Assembly: GCA_945906975.1 (NCBI GenBank)
Contig: CAMDRY010000045.1
Location: forward strand, 1 to 12,652
From: Bordetella parapertussis
Lineage (GTDB): Bacteria > Pseudomonadota > Gammaproteobacteria > Burkholderiales > SG8-39
Length of the DNA stretch: 12,652 bases
Direction of reading: 5' to 3'
Below the pieces are notes generated by a model. That model did not search any database and was not told the DNA's origin. It worked only from the letters and a program-made list of their open reading frames with translations. A program made the position numbers and the translations under genes. Below, in pieces: positions 6,488 through 12,652 of the stretch; the first letter of the stretch is position 1; the number at the start of each line of letters is the position of its first letter.

Positions 6488-6561
6488 GCGGGTGTAGTTC
6501 AATGGCAGAACGGCAGCTTCCCAAGCTGCATACGAGGGTTCGATTCCCTTCACCCGCTCCA
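6488..6561 (+). tRNA. glyU: tRNA-Gly, anticodon CCC
   Basis: The 74-base cloverleaf can be read directly. The acceptor stem is GCGGGTG (6488-6494) pairing with CACCCGC (6551-6557), the D-arm is GTTCAATGGCAGAAC, and the anticodon stem GCAGC/GCTGC has loop TTCCCAA with anticodon CCC. The T-arm is GAGGGTTCGATTCCCTT, with discriminator T and an encoded CCA (6559-6561). It reads GGG glycine codons. It closely resembles the E. coli glyU tRNA (from memory). The 5'-nucleotidase gene begins only 14 bases after the CCA. Confidence 0.97.
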
Positions 6562-6575
6562 CCGGCCATACTGTC

Positions 6576-7481
6576 ATGCCAGCTAGTTTTGACGGAAAGC
6601 TCGTTGTTGCCATTTCCTCGCGGGCGTTGTTCGACCTCGAGGAGAGCAATCGCGTGTTCGAGCAGCAGGGTGTGGAAGCCTATTACCGCTATCAGCGTGT
6701 GCACGAGGACGAAATCCTCGGCCAGGGCATCGCCTTCGGATTGGTGAAAAAACTGCTGGCGCTCAATGCATTGGGCCCGGCGCGGCCGCGGGTCGAGGTC
6801 ATCCTGCTGTCGCGCAACACCGCCGATACCGGCATGCGCATCATGAATTCCATCGAGCATTACAAGCTTGATATCGTGCGTGCCGCCTTCACCGGCGGCG
6901 AAAGCACACATCCGTATGTGCCGGCCTTTGACGCCAGCCTGTTTCTTTCCGCCAACCCGGATGACGTGCGCAAGGCGCTGGACGCAGGCCATGCGGCGGC
7001 GACCATTTTCCCGGCGCAGGCGAGCAGCACGCAGTCGCAGGTGGGTGAATTGCGCATTGCCTTTGACGGTGATGCGGTGCTGTTCTCGGATGAGGCGGAG
7101 CGGGTGTACAAGAAAAAAGGCCTAGACGCTTTTACCGCCAGCGAAGTCAGCGCCGCACATGATCCGCTCAGCGGCGGGCCGTTCAAGAATTTTCTGGCGG
7201 CGCTGCACCGCATCCAGTCGGAGTATCCGCTGGACCGCTCGCCGATCCGCACCGCGCTGGTCACCGCGCGCAGCGCGCCGGCGCACGAACGGGTGATCCG
7301 TACCCTGCGGGCCTGGGATATCCGTATCGATGAGGCTTTGTTTCTGGGCGGGCTCGACAAGGGCCCGTTCCTCAAGGCCTTTGGTGCCGATATATTTTTC
7401 GATGATCAGCGCGGCCATGTGGAGTCGGCGCGCCAGCATGTGGCCGCGGGGCATGTGCCCTTTGGCGTTGCCAACGAATAA
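6576..7481 (+). CDS. 5'-nucleotidase of the cytosolic NT5C1 type (PF06189)
   Basis: This family dephosphorylates nucleoside 5'-monophosphates; the animal cytosolic 5'-nucleotidases I (AMP-preferring) are relatives. The 301-residue protein shows the family blocks LVVAISSRALFDLEESN near the N-terminus, VILLSRNTADTGMRIMNSI, the HAD-like FDGDAVLFSDE (163-173, two aspartates of the DxDxV type), GGPFKNFL, ALVTARSAPAHERVIRTL, and GGLDKGPFLKAFGADIFFDDQ (258-278). No signal peptide is present, so it is cytoplasmic. The ATG at 6576 leaves the first conserved block close to the N-terminus and no earlier start is possible outside the tRNA. No ribosome binding site is visible in the 14 bases after the tRNA, which raises the question of how it is translated. 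asmA follows after nine bases. The true substrate is unknown. Confidence 0.9.
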   Translation: MPASFDGKLVVAISSRALFDLEESNRVFEQQGVEAYYRYQRVHEDEILGQGIAFGLVKKLLALNALGPARPRVEVILLSRNTADTGMRIMNSIEHYKLDIVRAAFTGGESTHPYVPAFDASLFLSANPDDVRKALDAGHAAATIFPAQASSTQSQVGELRIAFDGDAVLFSDEAERVYKKKGLDAFTASEVSAAHDPLSGGPFKNFLAALHRIQSEYPLDRSPIRTALVTARSAPAHERVIRTLRAWDIRIDEALFLGGLDKGPFLKAFGADIFFDDQRGHVESARQHVAAGHVPFGVANE

Positions 7482-7490
7482 GGGGGTGGG

Positions 7491-9719
7491 ATGAAGTTAG
7501 TAAAATATGTACTCTTTGTCTTTGCCGGTCTGGCGGTGCTGGCCGGGGCACTGGTGGCGTTTGTTGCGGCAAGCTTTGATCCCAACAAACACAAGCCCGA
7601 GATCATCAAGCTGGTAAAGGAAAAGACCGGGCGCACGCTGGCCCTGGACGGGGACATCAGCCTGACTTTTTTCCCGCGTATAGGCGTGGCCGTCGGCAAG
7701 CTAAGCTTGTCGGAGCCGGGCGGCGTCAAGGTGTTTGCGCATGCCGACGAGGCGAAGGTGTCGCTCAAGCTGATGCCGCTGCTGTCACGTGAGCTTGAGG
7801 TTGGCCGCGTGCACCTATCCGGGCTCAAGCTTGATCTGGAACGGTTCAAGGACGGGCATAGCAACTTCGATGATCTGACCGGGGGCGATACCAAAGCCCG
7901 CGACAAGCCTGCGACGAAGGGCGACAAACCGTTCAAGATCGATGTCGAAGGTGTCAGCCTGCAGAACGCCAACATCGGCTGGCGGGACGATGCGGCCGGC
8001 ACGCAGATCCGGCTCTCGGGCATGCAGTTGTCGACGACGCGCATCGCCAGCGGCGTGCCGGGCAAGCTGGAATTTTCGGCAGACGTGCAGGGCGTCAAGC
8101 CCAAGCTTGATGTTCAAGTCAAACTCGCGGCAGCTTATCGCGTTGATTTTGTTACCAGGGCGATGGCCTTGTCCGGACTGGATCTGAAAATCAGCGGTGA
8201 CGCACCCGGAGCAGCCGGACTCAACGTCACGGTGAGGGGCGATGTGGAGTTTGATCCGGCGAAAACTCGCTTGAGCCTTGCGGACTTTGATCTGGCCGCC
8301 AGCACCCGCGATGGCATGGATGTGAAGCTTTCGGCGCCCAAGCTGCTGGTATCGCCCGATGAGGCCAGCAGTCGGGCGGTCAGCGGCCAGGTGAAGCTGG
8401 TGAAGACGGGCCAGACTGTGGATGCGAAATTTACCCTCGCCGCGCTTGATGCCAGGGGCAAGAAGCTCAGCACGAAACTGGATGTGGATTTCGCGCTCAA
8501 GCAGGGCGAGCAACGCATGCAAGGCAAGCTTGGCACGCCGGTGAGTGTCGACCTTGATGCGCAGAGTGTGCAGCTGACGAAAATTGTTTCGGATCTGAAC
8601 CTGCCCTCGCCCGTGGCGGGGCAAAAAAGCATGAGTCTGACCCATAGCGGGTCGGCGCGCCTTGACTGGGGCAAGCAGGCATTGGCCGCCGATCTGGTGA
8701 CGCGGCTCGATGACAGCACCATCCAGTCCAAGTTCAATATCGCCGGTTTTTCGACGCCGAGCATCGGCTTTGATATCGGCATAGACAGGTTGAACCTCGA
8801 CAAATACCTGCCCCCCCAACAAGCCAAGTCGCCAGCCGCAACAGTCCCGGCCGGGGCGGAAAAGCAGGTAGAAAAACCCATAGATTTATCGGCGTTGAAA
8901 GGGCTTAACCTGAACGGCGGCCTGCGTGTTGGTTTGCTGGTGGCGCACGGGGTCAAGGTCGAAAAATTGCAGATTGGTGTGCATGCCGCTGGCGGCAAGC
9001 TCGATCTCAATCCTATTTCGGCCAGCCTTTACCAGGGCACCCTGCTCGGCAGCGCCAGTGCGAACGCCAATGGCACCCTGTTCAGCGTGAAGCAGCAGCT
9101 AGCCGGTGTTTCGATCGGGCCGCTGATGCGCGATGCCGCCGGAAAAGATTTTCTCGAAGGCAGGGGCAATGTGCAGATGGACGTGCAGACATCGGGCGCG
9201 ACGGTGGCGGCCTTGAAAAAAGCGCTCAACGGTACGGCCAGCCTCAACCTCAAGGATGGTGCGCTGAAGGGCATCAATCTGGCGGAGAGCTTCCGCAAGG
9301 CCAAAGCGGCGCTGGGCGCCAAGGGCGCGACCGAGCAGGCGGCGAACAAGACCGACAAGACGGACTTCTCCGAGATGAGCGCGAGCTTTGTCATTCGCAA
9401 CGGCGTGGCGCATAACGAGGATTTGTCGGCCAAGTCGCCCTTCCTGCGCTTGAGCGGGGCCGGTGATATCAATCTTGGCGCCGACACGATGGATTACCTT
9501 GCCAAGGCTGCGATCGTCAACAGTGCCGGTGGGCAGGGTGGAAAGGAACTCGACAGCATTAAAGGGCTTACCGTGCCGGTGCGCCTGACCGGCCCGTTTG
9601 ATTCGCTCAAGTACAGCATCGATTACGCCGCTATGGTGAGCGAATCGGCCAAGCAGCAGGTGCAGCAAAAAGTACAGGAGCAACTCGGTGACAAACTGAA
9701 GGGCTTGTTTAAAAGGTGA
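7491..9719 (+). CDS. AsmA family protein (inner-membrane-anchored, outer-membrane biogenesis)
   Basis: AsmA-like proteins are anchored in the inner membrane and project into the periplasm; they affect outer-membrane assembly, and large members are thought to carry phospholipids. The 742-residue product has one N-terminal anchor (about residues 5-28) followed by DPNKHKPEIIKLVKEKTGR and LALDGDISLTFFPRIGVAVGKLSLSEP, the classic AsmA start. Long stretches of beta-strand-rich repeats follow (LSGLKLDLERFKDGHSNFDDL and similar), then the AsmA C-terminal domain: GRGNVQMDVQTSG, ALNGTASLNLKDGALKGINLAE, SAKSPFLRLSGAGDINLGADTMDY and VPVRLTGPFDSLKYSID. The helical tail ends in LKGLFKR. The start at 7491 has a G-rich ribosome binding site directly after the nucleotidase stop, and the first codons are unusually AT-rich. 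Its stop overlaps the mutY GTG. Confidence 0.92.
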   Translation: MKLVKYVLFVFAGLAVLAGALVAFVAASFDPNKHKPEIIKLVKEKTGRTLALDGDISLTFFPRIGVAVGKLSLSEPGGVKVFAHADEAKVSLKLMPLLSRELEVGRVHLSGLKLDLERFKDGHSNFDDLTGGDTKARDKPATKGDKPFKIDVEGVSLQNANIGWRDDAAGTQIRLSGMQLSTTRIASGVPGKLEFSADVQGVKPKLDVQVKLAAAYRVDFVTRAMALSGLDLKISGDAPGAAGLNVTVRGDVEFDPAKTRLSLADFDLAASTRDGMDVKLSAPKLLVSPDEASSRAVSGQVKLVKTGQTVDAKFTLAALDARGKKLSTKLDVDFALKQGEQRMQGKLGTPVSVDLDAQSVQLTKIVSDLNLPSPVAGQKSMSLTHSGSARLDWGKQALAADLVTRLDDSTIQSKFNIAGFSTPSIGFDIGIDRLNLDKYLPPQQAKSPAATVPAGAEKQVEKPIDLSALKGLNLNGGLRVGLLVAHGVKVEKLQIGVHAAGGKLDLNPISASLYQGTLLGSASANANGTLFSVKQQLAGVSIGPLMRDAAGKDFLEGRGNVQMDVQTSGATVAALKKALNGTASLNLKDGALKGINLAESFRKAKAALGAKGATEQAANKTDKTDFSEMSASFVIRNGVAHNEDLSAKSPFLRLSGAGDINLGADTMDYLAKAAIVNSAGGQGGKELDSIKGLTVPVRLTGPFDSLKYSIDYAAMVSESAKQQVQQKVQEQLGDKLKGLFKR

Positions 9720-10816
9720 GTGGAGCACGCGGGGCGCGACCGGCGCCCATGTCTGCCGCCGTAGTGGTACCGGAAGCCACAGAGGCGTTCGCGCTGCGTC
9801 TGGTGCGCTGGCAAAAGCAGCATGGCCGCCATGACCTGCCCTGGCAACGCACCACCGATCCGTATCGTGTCTGGCTGTCTGAAATCATGTTGCAGCAGAC
9901 GCAGGTCACGGCGGTCATACCCTATTACGCGCGGTTTCTGGCGCGCTTTCCCGACTACGCTTCACTTGCCGATGCCAGCGAGGAGCAGGTGATGCAGTTA
10001 TGGAGCGGGCTTGGCTATTATTCGCGCGCCCGCAACCTGCACAAGGCGGCGCAGGAGATCGTGCGACTGGGTGCTTTCCCGCGCGACCGTGTCGAGATTC
10101 AAAGCCTGCCGGGCATCGGGCGCTCGACTGCGGCGGCCATTGCAGCGTTTGCGTTCGGATCGTGCGAGGCCATTCTGGATGGCAATGTAAAGCGCGTGCT
10201 GGCGCGGCATTTCGCCGTTGCAGGTTTCCCGGGGCAGAAAGCGGTCGAGCAGCGGCTATGGACGATCGCCGAATCGGTTTTGCCCTCGCATGACATCGAG
10301 GCTTACACGCAAGGGGTGATGGATCTGGGGGCGACACTTTGCACGCGCCGTGATCCGCAATGCGGGCGCTGCCCGCTGAGCGCGACCTGCCAGGCCTTGG
10401 CGCAGGGCAAGATCGCCGATTATCCGGAACCCAAGCCGGCAAAGGCCATGCCGCAGCGCCATACTTTGATGCTGGTGCTGCAGTCGGAGGGTGCGGTGCT
10501 GCTTGAGAAGCGGCCTTCGCCGGGCATCTGGGGCGGGCTTTGGAGTTTCCCCGAATTGGCGGCAGGTGCTGATATCGTTTTACATTGCCAGGACAGGCTG
10601 GGCTGCAGGATTGCCGCAGCAGAGCCGCTGGCGCCCCTTGCCCACGGGTTTACGCATTTTCGTCTGGCGATCGAACCCTGGCGCTGCAGGGTAGAAGGGC
10701 AAATGCCCGTGCTGCGCGAACAGGGCTACGTCTGGCTGCCGCTGGCGCAGGCGCTGGATGCGGCTATTCCTGTTCCGGTAAAGAAAATTCTTTTGCGCAT
10801 GCGCGACGCGAAATAG
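9716..10816 (+). CDS. mutY: MutY, A/G-specific adenine DNA glycosylase
   Basis: MutY removes adenine mispaired with 8-oxoguanine, preventing G:C to T:A mutations. Visible features, numbered from the GTG start: the catalytic glutamate in LSEIMLQQTQV (E56), WSGLGYYSRARNLHKAA, the helix-hairpin-helix LPGIGRSTAAAIAAFAFG (from 131), the catalytic aspartate in ILDGNVKRVLARH (D155), and the 4Fe-4S ligands C209-x6-C216-x2-C219-x5-C225. A NUDIX-like 8-oxoguanine-recognition domain follows from about 247 (GIWGGLWSFPEL, GFTHFRL). Two starts are possible. GTG at 9716 overlaps the asmA stop by four bases (GTGA), suggesting coupling; ATG at 9749 gives a length closer to E. coli MutY and drops a low-complexity leader. 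Neither has a good ribosome binding site. Adjacency to asmA is, as I recall, frequent in betaproteobacteria. It converges on the LON-domain gene 40 bases away. Confidence 0.95.
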   Translation: MSGARGARPAPMSAAVVVPEATEAFALRLVRWQKQHGRHDLPWQRTTDPYRVWLSEIMLQQTQVTAVIPYYARFLARFPDYASLADASEEQVMQLWSGLGYYSRARNLHKAAQEIVRLGAFPRDRVEIQSLPGIGRSTAAAIAAFAFGSCEAILDGNVKRVLARHFAVAGFPGQKAVEQRLWTIAESVLPSHDIEAYTQGVMDLGATLCTRRDPQCGRCPLSATCQALAQGKIADYPEPKPAKAMPQRHTLMLVLQSEGAVLLEKRPSPGIWGGLWSFPELAAGADIVLHCQDRLGCRIAAAEPLAPLAHGFTHFRLAIEPWRCRVEGQMPVLREQGYVWLPLAQALDAAIPVPVKKILLRMRDAK

Positions 10817-10856
10817 CCGGCGTGCATGTGTGGCCGCTTCGTCTGCCCTGGGGCGT

Positions 10857-11459
10857 CTAGGCGGCGAATCCCGGCAGGCCGCGCTGGGCTAGAAATTTGT
10901 GCAGAATCTCCAGCCGCGTTCCGCAGTCTGTGAGTTCAAGCAGCTTTTGCCTGGCCGCTGGCGGTATCGGGACGACTTCGGACAGTCGGTTGCCGACCCA
11001 GACCGCGCTGTCGAAGCGGTGAGGCTGTGCAAACACTTCGGCGTCCTGATCCATCATGATCATTTGCAACAACTGGGCGCACGAGGCAAATGCCGGCGGT
11101 ATCGCAATGTCGGCATCTTCGGCAATCAATTCGACTTCGGCGCTGATAAGACCCTGCGCATTGACGCTCTGCCCGATGATGCGAAAACGCTGTTCGCCGC
11201 GGGTGCGAAGATGCAGCACACCAAGCTGCTGCATGTCCCAGTCGATGATGCGGGCAAGGCAGCCGGTCGGCTCGGGCACCGCCGGTGTGCCCACCTCGTT
11301 GCCATCCTTGATCAGGCAGACGCCGAAGGGCAGGCTGCTTTTCATGCGCTCGCGCGTCATGTCCATGTAGCGTGTTTCAAACACGCGAAGCGGCAGCAAG
11401 CCATCGGGGAAAAGCACCGTATTGAGCGGAAAGATCGGCAGTCCGGAGAGGGTGCTCAC
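10857..11459 (-). CDS. Stand-alone LON substrate-binding domain protein
   Basis: The 200-residue product is essentially one LON N-terminal domain (PF02190), as found at the front of Lon protease, but with no AAA+ ATPase or protease part. Visible family blocks are LPIFPLNTVLFPDGLLPLRVFETRY, MKSSLPFGVCLIKDG, TGCLARIIDWDMQQLGVLHLRTRGEQRFRI, and a helical C-terminus with VVPIPPAARQKLLEL and RLEILHKFLAQRGL. Automated annotation often calls such proteins peptidase S16, which is misleading because no catalytic Ser-Lys dyad exists here. The start is GTG at 11459 with only a weak AAGG nearby. It sits 60 bases downstream of rapZ on the same strand, so the two may be co-transcribed. Its role is not established; substrate recruitment or adaptor activity is a guess from the fold. 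Confidence 0.88.
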   Translation of the reverse strand: MSTLSGLPIFPLNTVLFPDGLLPLRVFETRYMDMTRERMKSSLPFGVCLIKDGNEVGTPAVPEPTGCLARIIDWDMQQLGVLHLRTRGEQRFRIIGQSVNAQGLISAEVELIAEDADIAIPPAFASCAQLLQMIMMDQDAEVFAQPHRFDSAVWVGNRLSEVVPIPPAARQKLLELTDCGTRLEILHKFLAQRGLPGFAA

Positions 11460-11519
11460 GGCCTTGACGATCTATGGTGGTGGCCGGCGCGGGGCGCGCT
11501 GGGCGTGCTCATGAGCGCA

Positions 11520-12362
11520 TCAGCCCTGCGACAATTGGCGATGGCGGACCAGCACCGGCACGCGGCCACGAAAGCACGCCGCAAGCTTTTCGGTGAGATA
11601 AACAGAGCGGTGCTGCCCGCCGGTGCAGCCGATGGCGATGGTCAGGTAGGAGCGGTTGTCGCGCAGGTAGTGGGGCAACCAGTTGTCGACAAAGGTGCTT
11701 ATTTCGCCTAGCAGTTTTGCCACATCCGGGTTGGATTGCATGAATGCTACGACTTGCGCGTCGTTGCCCGTCAGTGGACGCAGCCTGGGATCATAAAAAG
11801 GGTTGGGCAAGAAGCGCACGTCGAACACCAGATCCGAGTCAAGCGGTATGCCCTGCTTGTAGCCGAACGACTGGAACAGCACCGTCATGCGCGAGGTGTC
11901 GACGTCAAGGAGATCCTTGATCCATCCGCGCAGGGCGTTGGGCTGTGCATCGCTGGTGTCGATGCGGTGCCCCAATTCACCCACCGGTGCCAGCAGTTCG
12001 CGTTCGTGGGCGATGCATTCTTCGATGGTCACGTCGCCCTGCGCAAGAGGATGGCGTCTGCGTGTTTCGGTGAAACGCCTTACCAGCGTGTCGTTCTTTG
12101 CGTCGAGGAACAGAATGCGCAGATCCATGCCCGACTGCCTGAGCGTGTCCAGGGCGCGTGGCAGGAACTCAAGCGCTTTTCCGCTGCGCGCATCGACACT
12201 GATGGCGATTTTTTCGTAGCCGGCTTTGCGCAGGAAATCGGTTGTTTCGGTGAGCAGCAGGATCGGCAGGTTGTCGACGCAATAGTAGCCGCCGTCTTCG
12301 AGCGCCTTGATGGCGATGCTTTTGCCCGAACCGGACAAGCCGCTGATGAGTACGAGTTGCAT
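11520..12362 (-). CDS. rapZ: RapZ, RNase adapter protein / nucleotide-binding regulator
   Basis: In E. coli RapZ binds glucosamine-6-phosphate and, when the sugar is low, presents the sRNA GlmZ to RNase E, so controlling GlmS; outside enterobacteria its partners are less clear. The 280-residue product has the Walker A motif GLSGSGKS (8-15), ALEDGGYYCVDNLP, the central kinase-like domain, and the conserved C-terminal sugar/RNA-binding domain with FDVRFLPNPFYDPRLRPLTG and LTIAIGCTGGQHRSVYL. I chose ATG at 12362, as the E. coli protein begins right before the P-loop; GTG at 12365 is one codon earlier. No ribosome binding site is visible and a TAATCT (12369-12374) lies only six bases upstream. 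The usual betaproteobacterial neighbour hprK is not upstream in this window; a PsiF-repeat gene is. Confidence 0.95.
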   Translation of the reverse strand: MQLVLISGLSGSGKSIAIKALEDGGYYCVDNLPILLLTETTDFLRKAGYEKIAISVDARSGKALEFLPRALDTLRQSGMDLRILFLDAKNDTLVRRFTETRRRHPLAQGDVTIEECIAHERELLAPVGELGHRIDTSDAQPNALRGWIKDLLDVDTSRMTVLFQSFGYKQGIPLDSDLVFDVRFLPNPFYDPRLRPLTGNDAQVVAFMQSNPDVAKLLGEISTFVDNWLPHYLRDNRSYLTIAIGCTGGQHRSVYLTEKLAACFRGRVPVLVRHRQLSQG

Positions 12363-12466
12363 CACTGCAGATTAGCCGAAACAAGGGCCGCGGCGCAAAT
12401 ACCTTGTGTCCGGTGCGCGCCTAACCGTCATTGACCCCATGGGTTCAAGCCTATGGCCGCGTGCGG

Positions 12467-12493
12467 CGGGGGCGCGCCTGGAGCACGCCCCCG
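12467..12493 (-). terminator. Possible terminator hairpin after the PsiF-like gene
   Basis: CGGGGGCG (12467-12474) and CGCCCCCG (12486-12493) can form an 8-bp GC-only stem with an 11-base loop, 15 bases past the stop of the minus-strand PsiF-like gene. No T-run follows, so it is a weak call for an intrinsic terminator. The remaining stretch to rapZ (12363-12466) shows nothing else I can name. Confidence 0.35.
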
Positions 12494-12507
12494 GAACGGC
12501 CCGCGTC

Positions 12508-12652
12508 TCAGCCTTTGAGGCAGGTGCTCATGAACGTTTTGCGGTCCGGGCCGCTGAGATTTTTTTCCTTGGCGTCTTTGTTGCAATTGGCCATTCTTTG
12601 CTGCTGCGGTGTTTTTTTCGTTTCTTCTGCGGGCGAGGCTGCAGATTTTTCC
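12508..12652 (-). CDS. PsiF-repeat protein, C-terminal end (5' part outside window)
   Basis: The last 47 codons of a small minus-strand gene are visible; the rest runs off the window. They encode a lysine/proline-rich linker (SPAEETKKTPQQQ) and then one PsiF repeat: RMANCNKDAKEKNLSGPDRKTFMSTCLKG, given here as overlapping blocks RMANCNKDAKEK and NLSGPDRKTFMSTCLKG. The two cysteines (CN near the start and CLK at the end), the LSG-DRK turn and the FMS motif are the hallmarks of the E. coli PsiF family (PF07769), whose name comes from phosphate-starvation induction but whose function is unknown. Family members are small exported proteins of roughly 90-120 residues, so a signal peptide is expected upstream. 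It is too short for most ORF finders here. Identification rests on this single repeat. Confidence 0.82.
   Translation of the reverse strand, partial: EKSAASPAEETKKTPQQQRMANCNKDAKEKNLSGPDRKTFMSTCLKG

Noticed and set aside
10857..11459. ATP-dependent protease Lon
   Set aside because: Only the LON N-terminal domain is present; no Walker motifs or Ser-Lys catalytic dyad occur in the 200 residues.

Overview
The window is a piece of chromosome from a high-GC proteobacterium, most probably a betaproteobacterium. The evidence is the codon use, the thiS-thiG-trmB and asmA-mutY-LON-rapZ neighbourhoods, and the remains of Bug/TctC-type solute-binding proteins, which are typical of Burkholderiales and relatives. 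This placement is inferred from gene content; no marker gene was compared.

Layout. (1) 1-2934, plus strand: the C-terminal half of spoT (TGS, zinc-finger/RIS and ACT domains), then rdgB and hemW, which overlap by one base. (2) 2963-3053: an imperfect inverted-repeat element between the convergent hemW and trmB. (3) 3070-4763, minus strand: a tight thiS-thiG-trmB operon read from about 4820 downward, with a consensus -10 box and a strong thiS ribosome binding site. (4) 4782-6364: the only untidy region. It holds a 5'-truncated Bug protein remnant, an intact RraA-like aldolase gene on the minus strand with its own terminator, and a second Bug gene that keeps its signal peptide and N-terminus but appears to have lost its middle. 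(5) 6488-9719, plus strand: tRNA-Gly(CCC), a cytosolic-type 5'-nucleotidase starting 14 bases after the tRNA, and an AsmA-family protein. (6) 9716-10816: mutY, overlapping asmA. (7) 10857-12362, minus strand: a stand-alone LON-domain protein and rapZ. (8) 12508-12652, minus strand: the C-terminal end of a PsiF-repeat protein that runs off the window.

Most genes are housekeeping: stringent response (spoT), nucleotide-pool cleaning and DNA repair (rdgB, mutY, perhaps the 5'-nucleotidase), heme chaperoning (hemW), thiamine thiazole synthesis (thiS, thiG), tRNA modification (trmB), envelope biogenesis (asmA) and control of amino-sugar metabolism (rapZ). I see no CRISPR array, transposase, integrase, prophage or defence gene, and no convincing undescribed multi-gene system. 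The points most worth a second look are the glycine-alanine-lysine repeat tract inside SpoT, the two eroded Bug genes around the RraA-like gene, the inverted-repeat element, and the tRNA/5'-nucleotidase junction.
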